Below are positions 48,282-55,296 of a stretch of DNA of 64,000 bases, one piece after another. Numbering within the stretch: position 1 is the stretch's first letter; every line of letters begins with the position of its first letter. The notes beneath the pieces are model-generated. The model saw only the letters and a list, made by a program, of their open reading frames with translations. It made no database searches and was not told the DNA's origin. A program made the translations under genes and the position numbers. Source of the DNA: JAWLHK01 sp041690355 [NCBI: bacterium] (GTDB lineage Bacteria; J088; JAWLBW01); assembly GCA_041690355.1 (NCBI GenBank), contig JAWLHK010000010.1, positions 88,741 to 152,740 on the forward strand. Reading direction: 5' to 3'.

Positions 48282-49514
48282 TCAGGCCCCCGCGACCAGC
48301 GGTTGCTGCACGCCGGGCTGCTGATCGAAGCTGAAGATGTACGGCTTCAACCGGTTGAGCGCGTGTTGATGGGCCATCATGACGGCGCGCTCGACGCCGC
48401 GGCGCGACAGATCGAAATGTTCCGCAAAGAAGAAGGCCGCTTCGTCTTCGGGATGGAGAAAGATGTAGTCCACGCCCGTGCGGTGGCGCAGCGCCAGCGT
48501 GAGCTCGTCAAGGAGCACCTTGCGCAGGCGGTCGTCGAGCTTGTGCTCGCGGAAGAAGCGATCGACGATCTCGAAGACGATCTCGCGGTCGCGCCGGCTG
48601 CGCTGGTGCATGCGGATCTTCTGCTCGATGGCCAGATACAGCGCCTGCACGACAATGGCCGGAACGCCGTAGTTCACGAGCGAACCGTAGGCGTGATGAT
48701 AGTGGTACGGCTGGTGGGTGTAGGAGGCGACGATCAGATCCGCCCCGACGTCCTTGGCCGTGCCGGTCGAAAGGGTGTCGCGGATCTCGCCGTCGAAATA
48801 GTAGCCCGGATAGGCCCCCTGCTCGATATGATACGGCCGGTACACGGGCGGGAGCGCCGTCGACGCCGCGACCGCATCGTGGATGGCCACGCGGTCTTCA
48901 TAGACCACGCCGTCCCGCTCTTCGTGCCGCCGCGGGCCGAAGACCAGCTTGCGGCTGTGGTCGAGGGCCGTGCCGGTGATGTAGAGCTCCGACGCCAGCG
49001 CGTGGAAGTCGGTGGAGGGGAGCACCTCTTTGCGCAGGTAGTCGGCGATGCCGTGCGTCGTGAAGAGTCCGCCGCCGGGGAACAGGGCGTGCAGGTAGCT
49101 CTCGAGGCCGCCCTGGATCAGGTCTTTCTTGCGCAGGACGTCGCGCAGGTAGCGGATCGGGCGCGGGCGCACGGGGCGGAAAGTTTCATGCCAGGCGATA
49201 CGCCGCAGCGAATCCCCGCTGCTGACGGAACCGATGAAGGAGTCGGCGATGGCGCTGAGCTCCACCCCCGAGGCGAGCATGGCCGTAAAGAAGGCTCCTG
49301 CACTCGAGCCGACGTACACGGTGAAGGTGCGATCGGCCGGGGGCTGGGGGTCGGCGCCGCTGCGCAGCCCGCCGAGAAACTCGAAGCCGCGTTCCTTGAG
49401 CGCCAGGCAGACCCCCATGTGGAAGCAGGCGGCCTTCACGGCCCCCCCGCTCGCCACGAAAGCGAGGCGTCGCTTGGGCGCGAGGCGGTGAGGGGATGAC
49501 GCGGGAGTGCTCAT
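48282..49514 (-). CDS. Patatin-like phospholipase family protein
   Basis: 410 residues. The N-terminal FVASGGAVKAACFHMGVCLAL is the glycine-rich oxyanion region, the nucleophile S71 is in VGSSAGAFF, and the Asp of the dyad is in YYFDGEIRD. The second half (about 270-410) is helical with no recognised domain. Acyl hydrolase activity is expected; the substrate is not known. No signal peptide. ATG 49512-49514 is used; a minus-strand TACACT lies at 49534-49529. Confidence 0.85.
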   Translation of the reverse strand: MSTPASSPHRLAPKRRLAFVASGGAVKAACFHMGVCLALKERGFEFLGGLRSGADPQPPADRTFTVYVGSSAGAFFTAMLASGVELSAIADSFIGSVSSGDSLRRIAWHETFRPVRPRPIRYLRDVLRKKDLIQGGLESYLHALFPGGGLFTTHGIADYLRKEVLPSTDFHALASELYITGTALDHSRKLVFGPRRHEERDGVVYEDRVAIHDAVAASTALPPVYRPYHIEQGAYPGYYFDGEIRDTLSTGTAKDVGADLIVASYTHQPYHYHHAYGSLVNYGVPAIVVQALYLAIEQKIRMHQRSRRDREIVFEIVDRFFREHKLDDRLRKVLLDELTLALRHRTGVDYIFLHPEDEAAFFFAEHFDLSRRGVERAVMMAHQHALNRLKPYIFSFDQQPGVQQPLVAGA

Positions 49515-49591
49515 GATGCGCTGTGTCAAGTGTAGCAGAATCGCCCCCAGGGGGACAATCGCGGACAGGCGACCCAGCGAGCGCTCGGGGG

Positions 49592-49912
49592 GAATTGACG
49601 ATTGACGATTTACAATTGACGAATTCCAACAAGGACCTTGAAGACCCAGCCACTTCCCCGCCCTGAGCTGACGGCGCGGAATCGAATGGAGCGCTTATAC
49701 CTCCCGCCCTGAGCTGACGGGGCCGCCCAGCGGAAGGCCCGACAGCGTGAGGGCGTCCGTTGGACCGATTGACGAATTACGATTGATGATTGACGATTTC
49801 CCCGAAAGTACCTTGTGCTGAAGGGTACTTGCTTCGTCGGCGCTTGGCGCTTAGCGCTCGGCGCTTCGCCCGGGTCGACTCAAGACTCATTACTGAAGAC
49901 GGATGACTGCCG
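49592..49912. repeat. Large repeat mosaic
   Basis: In order: TTGACGATT-type run (49592-49622); a CCCTGAGCTGACGGCGCGG block (49661-49693); a second CCCTGAGCTGACGGGGCCG block (49707-49759); another TTGACGATT-type run (49765-49800); an iterated GGCGCTTGGCGCTTAGCGCT run (49838-49868); and GACT/GAAGAC units (49880-49912). No gene occupies 49515-49951. Confidence 0.85.
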
Positions 49913-49925
49913 CCTTCCGTCTGAG

Positions 49926-49931
49926 TATACT
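49926..49931 (+). promoter_or_regulatory. -10 box of the DUF1295-type gene
   Basis: TATACT, followed after a short leader by AAAGGAG and the ATG at 49952. Unlike many genes here, this one has a normal ribosome binding site. Confidence 0.45.
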
Positions 49932-49951
49932 GTCCGCAAAGGAGCCCCCCA

Positions 49952-50719
49952 ATGCAGACCTTGTGGAACCGGTACGCCGCGGCCATGACCCGCGTGCACA
50001 AAGCGCTCAGCGAAGACTTTCTGGGCGGTCCCAAAATCGTCAAGCTCGCCTGGGTGGTCAACTTCCAGAAGGGGCTGACGTTTCTCTGGGTGCTCGGGCT
50101 GATGTACGCGTTCGACAATTTCTCACCCGTCGCCTGGGTCTACCTCGGGCTGCACGGCACCTACGGCATGGTGTGGCTGCTGAAGGACCGCGTGCTGCCC
50201 GATCCCAACTGGGAGCGGCGGGTGACCATCGGCAGCGGCCTGAACGCCTTTCTACTCGTGCTCGGACCCTACTGGTCATTCTCCTTCCTCCTGATTTCGG
50301 GGATCCTTCCCCTGCCCCCCGTGAGCAACGCCCTCCTGTGCGCGGCCATCGTCCTGCACACGCTCGGGGTGGTCATCATGATGACGGCCGACGCGCAAAA
50401 GTACTTCACGCTCCAAGTGAAGCGCGGCCTGATCACGACGGGTATGTTCAAGTGGGTGCGCCACCCCAACTACCTCGGCGAGATGATGCTCTACGGCGCG
50501 TACGCCCTGCTGGTGCAGCACTGGATCCCCTGGGCCATTCTCGCCTGGGTGTGGCTCGGCGTGTTCCTCGTCAACATGCTGAACAAGGAGGCCTCGATGT
50601 CCCGATACCCCGAGTGGGCCGCCTACAAGGCGCGCACGGGCATGCTGCTTCCGCCGATCGTGAAGATGCTCACGGGCGCCGTGCGGTCGCAGGAGAGTTC
50701 CGCAGTTCGCAACACGTAG
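49952..50719 (+). CDS. DUF1295 / isoprenylcysteine methyltransferase-like membrane protein
   Basis: 255 residues, about five membrane helices. The C-terminal region has the signature of the ICMT/steroid-reductase-like family: GMFKWVRHPNYLGEMMLYGAYALL, then MLNKEASMSRYPEWAAYKARTGMLLP. Enzymes of this fold use SAM or NADPH at the membrane; the reaction cannot be assigned. The last residues AVRSQESSAVRNT are encoded by DNA resembling the neighbouring repeats. Confidence 0.8.
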   Translation: MQTLWNRYAAAMTRVHKALSEDFLGGPKIVKLAWVVNFQKGLTFLWVLGLMYAFDNFSPVAWVYLGLHGTYGMVWLLKDRVLPDPNWERRVTIGSGLNAFLLVLGPYWSFSFLLISGILPLPPVSNALLCAAIVLHTLGVVIMMTADAQKYFTLQVKRGLITTGMFKWVRHPNYLGEMMLYGAYALLVQHWIPWAILAWVWLGVFLVNMLNKEASMSRYPEWAAYKARTGMLLPPIVKMLTGAVRSQESSAVRNT

Positions 50720-50720
50720 C

Positions 50721-50850
50721 CGTTCGTCGCTGGACGCTGGTCGCTGGGCGCTGGCGAAGCAAGAACAAAGCGAATTCCGCGCACCGGAGTTTTGGGTCCC
50801 CTTCCAAGGGGGACGGCAGGGGGTACTCCGGGACGGCAGGGGGTGCTCCG
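50721..50850. repeat. GCGCTGG-type run and tandem family C repeat
   Basis: CGTTCGTCGCTGGACGCTGG and following units (50721-50756), then TTTTGGGTCCCCTTCCAAGG with GGACGGCAGGGGGTACTCCG, the last part duplicated (50791-50850). Confidence 0.8.
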
Positions 50851-50869
50851 AGCCGCCTTCTCCGGAACC

Positions 50870-51322
50870 TCAGTCCTTCGCTCTTTCGGGATGGGGAGCC
50901 GGGTACCTGGCCGACGTCTCCTGAATCACGAACTCCGATTCCGGCCCCACGGCACGCAGAAGCTCATCAAGCTTTTCGAGAGAGGGAACGGCCCGTCCCT
51001 GCTCATAGCGGGCATAGGCGTTGCGCGACCGGGCGCCCATCCTTCTGGCGACTTCGGCCAAGGACAATCCGCTGCTTTCACGCCGCCGCTGGAGCAGCAG
51101 GCGAATGAGCGTCCGGGTATCCGGTGAACTGATCTCAAAACGATCCCGGCTCGTTTCGATGACGGAAAGGTCGAAGCCCGGCTGATTGGCCATGCTGACG
51201 AACCAGTCCCGAATCATGGCGAGCGCTTCTTTGCGCGTGCGCCCTTGTGACATGGCCGCGAAGAGGGGAACCTCAGCCAGCCAGAATCTGCCTTCCCGGT
51301 ACACGTTTCCGATGAATCGCAT
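50870..51322 (-). CDS. hicB: HicB-like antitoxin with XRE helix-turn-helix
   Basis: 150 residues. The N-terminal half follows the partial RNase H fold of HicB (MRFIGNVYREGRFWLAEVPL, then GRTRKEALAMIRDWF). The C-terminal half is a helix-turn-helix (GLSLAEVARRMGARSRNAYARYEQGRAVPSLEKLDELLRAVG). It should neutralise HicA and repress the operon. The start shares ATGA with the hicA stop; toxin gene first is the usual order. Confidence 0.85.
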   Translation of the reverse strand: MRFIGNVYREGRFWLAEVPLFAAMSQGRTRKEALAMIRDWFVSMANQPGFDLSVIETSRDRFEISSPDTRTLIRLLLQRRRESSGLSLAEVARRMGARSRNAYARYEQGRAVPSLEKLDELLRAVGPESEFVIQETSARYPAPHPERAKD

Positions 51323-51510
51323 CACGATTTCTCCTGCGCCTTGCCGCGCGCGCGTCGGAGGATGGCTTTCGCCAGGGACTCGCTGATTTCCTGATGACGG
51401 GGAACGGCCTCGGTCCGCTCGCCATTCGTCCACACATCATGGTTCCCCCCATGTCGAAGAAGCGACCACCCCAGCTCCCGCAACGCGCGTTCGAGGTCGC
51501 GCCTCTTCAT
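51322..51510 (-). CDS. hicA: HicA-type mRNA interferase toxin
   Basis: 62 residues. Double-stranded RNA-binding-like fold: KRRDLERALRELGWSLLRHGGNHDVW, then VPRHQEISESLAKAILRR. The catalytic His lies in GGNHDVW. Cleaves mRNA when released from HicB. ATG 51508-51510 (MKRRDLE) is preferred; ATG 51517-51519 would start inside the -10/operator. Shorter than many annotated ORFs here because most of the upstream frame is non-coding. Confidence 0.88.
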   Translation of the reverse strand: MKRRDLERALRELGWSLLRHGGNHDVWTNGERTEAVPRHQEISESLAKAILRRARGKAQEKS

Positions 51511-51517
51511 GGCTACC

Positions 51518-51540
51518 ATTGTACACGGAAAGGTGTACAA
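51518..51540 (-). promoter_or_regulatory. hicAB promoter/operator
   Basis: Perfect inverted repeat TTGTACAC-N6-GTGTACAA (51519-51540) overlapping the minus-strand -10 TACAAT (51523-51518). The -10 ends 7 bases before the hicA ATG. Binding of HicB here would block the promoter. Confidence 0.6.
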
Positions 51541-51567
51541 GGTAAGGGGGTGAGCAATTTCTGCAGG

Positions 51568-51592
51568 TTGGACGCTCGGCGCTCGGCCCGGT
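51568..51592. repeat. GCGCTCGG-type iterated repeat
   Basis: TTGGACGCTCGGCGCTCGGC; same style as the run at 49838. Confidence 0.6.
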
Positions 51593-51598
51593 TCGCCG

Positions 51599-53539
51599 CT
51601 AGAACCCCCGCAGGATCTGCGCGACCATGCCGCCGAGCTGGAAGTGATCGGTAAAGAAGTCCGCGAACAGCCAGGCCGAGCGATGAAGGGTGCCCGCGTC
51701 CGCCGGCTGGAGCCCGGAGGGGCCCGGGCAGGCCGTCGTGGGCGCCGCACCGTTCCCGGTCTGCGGATCGTAGCGATCGGCCCAGACGTCCATGTCGACG
51801 TGCACCAGCCCGTGGAAGGACGGATCGGCAAACGCCATGTAGATCACCGGCCAGAACACGTAGGTTCGCGACGACCAGTCGAGCGTGAAGCCGGCCAGCT
51901 CTGAGTATAAATTCCCCGCGTGCAGGCAGTCGGCCGGCACGCACCACGCGCCGCCGGGGCACCCGAAGAGCGCGCGATCCGTCGCAGAAAACGGGTCGAA
52001 AGGCAGTTCCGCCGATTCCCCGAACAATCCGTAGACCCATCCGCCCGCCGCCTCGTCGAGCCAGCCGTCGACCCCGTTCATCGTCGCGGGGGGCGTCACC
52101 ACGGTGGAATAGTCGTCGGCGTCGGCCAGGAAGCGTGCCCCCGTCGGTCCCGCGGTCTTCTCCCACGCGGGGAAGAACGTGCGCAGCGGCTGCGGATCCG
52201 TGAAAAACGCCGGCACGTCGAACGCCATGAACTCCGGCGCCGGCACGTCGAGCACGGGGAAGAGATCGGTGAAGAGGCCGCTGAATGACGTGAAGGGAAT
52301 CCGCTCGTACGCATGCGCGGGGTCGCCGACGGCCGTGAACGCATCCGCCAGGCGCTCGAAGAAGGTCTGGAATTCCGCGATCACCGCTTCACCCGGAGCC
52401 GCCGCGGAACCGAGAAAGAGCAGGCCCGCCCCGACGGCGACCTCGAGGTTGTCGAAGAGCGAATCGCAGGCTTCGGCCTCCGCGGCGGGAACGGCCGTGC
52501 CGATGAGGGCGTCACACCGCAGGCGGAATTCATCGATACGCAGGCCGAGCTGATCGCCGGCGTCGATGGTGCCGTTTTCGTTACGATCCCGATAGGCGAT
52601 CACGAACTGGCCATGCCACTCGGGTTCCCAACGCTCCGTTCGCTCCGAGAGCGTGGGAAAGAGCGTCAACAATGGCGAGGCCGCGGCGAGCAGCGCGGGG
52701 GCGATTTCGTTCGCATGCGTCTCCCAGCGATCGGTGCTCTTCGCCAGCAGGCGCGCATTATCTTCGAGCACGAAGGCCCAGTCGAGCAGGTTGCGATCCG
52801 CGTGGTTCGCATCGGGGCCCGCGAGCAGGCAGGGGAAGAAGCCGGCGTCGAGGCAGGATTCGCGCACCCCGAGCTGGTGCGCCGTCTTGGCGGCATCGAG
52901 CGTCCAGCGCAGATCGTGGGCGAGACCGAGGTGCGAGATGCCGCGTATCGCTTCGGTCAAAGCGAGCAGCAGTCGCGCCTCGACGCCGTCGAAGCGTGCG
53001 CGCAGCGTCACCTCGGCGACCGGGGCCGAATTGTCGAGCGCAAACAATACGTAGCGCAGATCCTCTTCCGGGGCTTCGGCAGCGTCGAGGCCGATGGCAA
53101 AGGCGCAGTCGGGAAGCTCGGTGACGACCTTGGCCGCAGCCGCGAGATCCGCCAACGTCGGATCCACGGCGGTCCACATGGCTTCGAGCGCGGCCCCCTG
53201 GTCGCCCGGGTCTTCGAGGGGACGCACCTGCGCGGAGACCCATTCGAGCAGCGGCGGATTCAGGATCGCGAGGGCGACCTGCACGTCGGCGAGCGCGATG
53301 CCCCACGAGGCCTCGCAATGCGGCTCCGCATGTTCCGCTCGCCACGCGTCGTCGAGTTCGCGGAAGATATTCCGCGCGGCTTCGCCTTCGAAGCGCGAGA
53401 GATGCCGCTTTCCCTCGAGCATGCGCTGGGTGACGACTTCGGAGGTGAGCGGAATGGGATGCTCGTCAACGCAGGCGGTCGGTGCAAAGGCGAGCGGAAC
53501 CAGGACGAGCAGACGCTCGAAGAAGCGGAGGGGTCGCAT
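51599..53539 (-). CDS. Large lipoprotein of unknown function
   Basis: 646 residues. Signal peptide with lipobox (VLVPLAFAPTAC). No family recognised. Residues 35-150 look helical and could be tetratricopeptide-like (LEGKRHLSRFEGEAARNIFRELDDA). Near the middle RDRNENGTIDAGDQ matches a calcium-loop pattern (DxNxNGxIDxxD). Several Cys occur in the C-terminal part (GCPGGAWCVPADC), compatible with disulfides outside the cytoplasm. Minus-strand TAGAAT (53551-53546) with TTGGTC near 53575 lies 6 bases before the ATG. Confidence 0.7.
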   Translation of the reverse strand: MRPLRFFERLLVLVPLAFAPTACVDEHPIPLTSEVVTQRMLEGKRHLSRFEGEAARNIFRELDDAWRAEHAEPHCEASWGIALADVQVALAILNPPLLEWVSAQVRPLEDPGDQGAALEAMWTAVDPTLADLAAAAKVVTELPDCAFAIGLDAAEAPEEDLRYVLFALDNSAPVAEVTLRARFDGVEARLLLALTEAIRGISHLGLAHDLRWTLDAAKTAHQLGVRESCLDAGFFPCLLAGPDANHADRNLLDWAFVLEDNARLLAKSTDRWETHANEIAPALLAAASPLLTLFPTLSERTERWEPEWHGQFVIAYRDRNENGTIDAGDQLGLRIDEFRLRCDALIGTAVPAAEAEACDSLFDNLEVAVGAGLLFLGSAAAPGEAVIAEFQTFFERLADAFTAVGDPAHAYERIPFTSFSGLFTDLFPVLDVPAPEFMAFDVPAFFTDPQPLRTFFPAWEKTAGPTGARFLADADDYSTVVTPPATMNGVDGWLDEAAGGWVYGLFGESAELPFDPFSATDRALFGCPGGAWCVPADCLHAGNLYSELAGFTLDWSSRTYVFWPVIYMAFADPSFHGLVHVDMDVWADRYDPQTGNGAAPTTACPGPSGLQPADAGTLHRSAWLFADFFTDHFQLGGMVAQILRGF

Positions 53540-53545
53540 CCGGCC

Positions 53546-53575
53546 ATTCTAACAATGGCCCGCTCGAGTGACCAA
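53546..53575 (-). promoter_or_regulatory. Promoter of the large lipoprotein gene
   Basis: TTGGTC (53575-53570), 18-base spacer, TAGAAT (53551-53546), then 6 bases to the start codon at 53539. Leaderless arrangement. Confidence 0.45.
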
Positions 53576-53594
53576 TGCGCCTTGCGGGGGGCGC

Positions 53595-53700
53595 AGATTC
53601 CTGATTCCTGATTCTTAATCAGCAAGGACCGGGTAAAGGCGTTGGTTTCCACCCAATGATCTTTGGGTCCCCATTCGAGGGACGATAGGGGGGCCTCAGG
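53595..53700. repeat. Family A and family C repeats in series
   Basis: Family A run at 53595-53621 preceded by GGGCGC, then TTTGGGTCCCCATTCGAGGG and ACGATAGGGGGGCC (family C) at 53661-53690. Confidence 0.8.
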
Positions 53701-53714
53701 CCCGAAGACCCTCA

Positions 53715-54134
53715 ATGCCGGTGGTCCTGATCCTCTTCCGTCGTCGTTTCGGGAATCGGATGATCGGGCGGGCTGTAGCCGAACTCGTCGTTCACGACCC
53801 CGTCGTCGATGAGCTCGAGCCCCTCGCCCATGTAATCCGTGTCGTCGCGCACAGGCTTGTCGAACCCGGGGCCCTCTTCGCGCAGGGCCTCCTGCACGAC
53901 CAGGCGGTTGTCGACGTCGGGCAGGCCGAGCACGTCGGTGAGAATCTGGGCGGCCACCTGGCGCTCGCTCTCACTGGTCACTTCGCCGAAGAGCCGGATC
54001 GTACACCCCATTTCGTCATCGCGCGGTTGGTAGACCACCTTGATGCCGCTTTCGTCGAGTTCGTCGGCGGTGTGGAACGCGTCGTCGATGGCCTCGAGCA
54101 CATCCTCTTTGGCGGCGTATCGAAGTTCCTCCAT
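53715..54134 (-). CDS. BON-domain-like protein
   Basis: 139 residues, no signal peptide. The region from about 8 to 85 follows the BON pattern: AAKEDVLEAIDDAFHTADELD, a strand pair KVVYQPRDDEMGCTIRLFGEV, then SESERQVAAQILTDVLGLPDVDNRLVV. The C-terminal 50 residues are acidic and Pro-rich. BON domains often bind phospholipids or act in envelope proteins; the lack of a signal here suggests a cytoplasmic role. Follows the small membrane protein gene by 14 bases. Confidence 0.65.
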
Positions 54135-54148
54135 GGTCCTCTCTTTTT

Positions 54149-54496
54149 TCAGTGCGCGGTAGACGGCGGCCGCGGTCGGGGTTGCTCGGCGGCTCCCTCT
54201 TCGGCAGTGGCGGGCTCGGGGCCCTGCACCGCTTCGAGCAGTTGGGCCGTGTTCTGTTCGATGTTGAAGAACACGAGCACCAGCTCGCCGAGCACGACAA
54301 GGCCGATACCGATCACGATGGCGAGCAGAAGCTCGTAGAGGCCGGGGAAAAAACCGACCATGAACATCTGGGCGATCCCCGAAATGCCCCCGAGCAGCGC
54401 GACCGCATAACCGACGATTTCGAGTGCCCGGGCATAGGTGCGCGCCGCCTGGTGGCGCGCGTGCACATCGGGTGAACGGCGGCGAAAAGGAAGCAT
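54149..54496 (-). CDS. Small two-helix membrane protein
   Basis: 115 residues from ATG 54494-54496. Basic N-terminus (MLPFRRRSPDVHARHQAARTYAR), helices at about 29-52 and 56-82, and an acidic Pro-rich C-terminal tail. No family recognised. Upstream open frame is Arg-rich and not supported. Likely cotranscribed with the BON-like gene. Confidence 0.55.
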   Translation of the reverse strand: MLPFRRRSPDVHARHQAARTYARALEIVGYAVALLGGISGIAQMFMVGFFPGLYELLLAIVIGIGLVVLGELVLVFFNIEQNTAQLLEAVQGPEPATAEEGAAEQPRPRPPSTAH

Positions 54497-54649
54497 GACC
54501 CCAGTGTGGACCCGAGCCGGCCTGAACGGGAGAGTCGGGGCGCGACAACCGCGCGCCAGGCGTCGAAGGGATCGAGAAGGCGAGCGCCGGGGAGGCGAGT
54601 ACCGGCGCAGCAAGGGCCCGGGGCCGGGGAGACGGCCAGGCAGGCGCCA

Positions 54650-54682
54650 TTGCCGAAACCAAAAATTTTGAGTTAATATAAA
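54650..54682 (+). promoter_or_regulatory. Promoter upstream of the receiver-like gene
   Basis: TTGCCG (54650-54655) with TAATAT (54674-54679) at 18-base spacing, or TATAAA at 54677-54682. Either ends 5-8 bases before the ATG at 54688. The stretch AAAAATTTTGAGTTAATATA is the most AT-rich sequence in the neighbourhood. Confidence 0.5.
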
Positions 54683-54687
54683 GAGTT

Positions 54688-55191
54688 ATGGTGGGCGACG
54701 ACGATTTTCTGAAGTTCTTTACCGACACCCTCTCAACCGTGGCCGGGGTCGAAACCGCGCAGCCCGCGGCCCCTGCCCCTGCGCCCGTCGCGCCCCCCAC
54801 GGCCGCTACGGCAGCACCCAAGGGAAAACTCGTCTACATCGGCTTCGACGACGCAACGCGCACCGTCTTTCAGCAGAATCTCGGCGGCACGCTCCCCTTC
54901 GTCGAAACGGCCGATCTGCAGCAGGTCAAGCAGCTCATGCAGGCGGGACAGGTCGCGCTCATCGTCTTTGACGGCACGAGCTTCGTCAAGCCCGGTATCG
55001 CGATCACCCGCTTCGTCAAGGAAAAGAACCTCCCCATCCGCGTGGCCCACGTCTTTGCGCCGCAGCGCGTGACCGAAGAGTACGAGAAGTACCGCCAGTA
55101 CCATATCCACCTGCAGCCGGACTACCGCGGCATCTCCGATGAAATCTTCATGGTCGTCGATGCCATCAAGAAAGACTTCGGCATCGCCTGA
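54688..55191 (+). CDS. Receiver-like protein of unknown function
   Basis: 167 residues. A short acidic N-terminus (MVGDDDFLKFFTDTL), a Pro/Ala linker (residues 24-44), then an alpha/beta domain resembling a response-regulator receiver: strand KLVYIGFDD, strand VALIVFDGTSF with Asp at the phospho-acceptor position, and strand RVAHVFAP. The usual Thr/Ser and Lys of receivers are not evident (HIHLQPDY at the last position), so it may be a divergent or unphosphorylated receiver. It precedes the 2-oxoglutarate dehydrogenase operon but has its own promoter. Confidence 0.6.
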   Translation: MVGDDDFLKFFTDTLSTVAGVETAQPAAPAPAPVAPPTAATAAPKGKLVYIGFDDATRTVFQQNLGGTLPFVETADLQQVKQLMQAGQVALIVFDGTSFVKPGIAITRFVKEKNLPIRVAHVFAPQRVTEEYEKYRQYHIHLQPDYRGISDEIFMVVDAIKKDFGIA

Positions 55192-55240
55192 GTCCCCGGC
55201 CTCCTCCCTGTTTCGCCCCTGAACTCGGGGCAATTGCGGT

Positions 55241-55269
55241 TTTACGGAAACGGGGATTCGTGGGATAAT
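55241..55269 (+). promoter_or_regulatory. Promoter of the 2-oxoglutarate dehydrogenase operon
   Basis: TTTACG (55241-55246), 17-base spacer, GATAAT (55264-55269). Transcription would start near 55276. Confidence 0.5.
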
Positions 55270-55296
55270 GAGCTTTTTATCCAGTACCCGTGAAAA

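Noticed and set aside
47951-48334. Possible gene in the gap upstream of comF
   Set aside because: Several overlapping frames are open, but none shows a domain, a start signal or consistent codon use.
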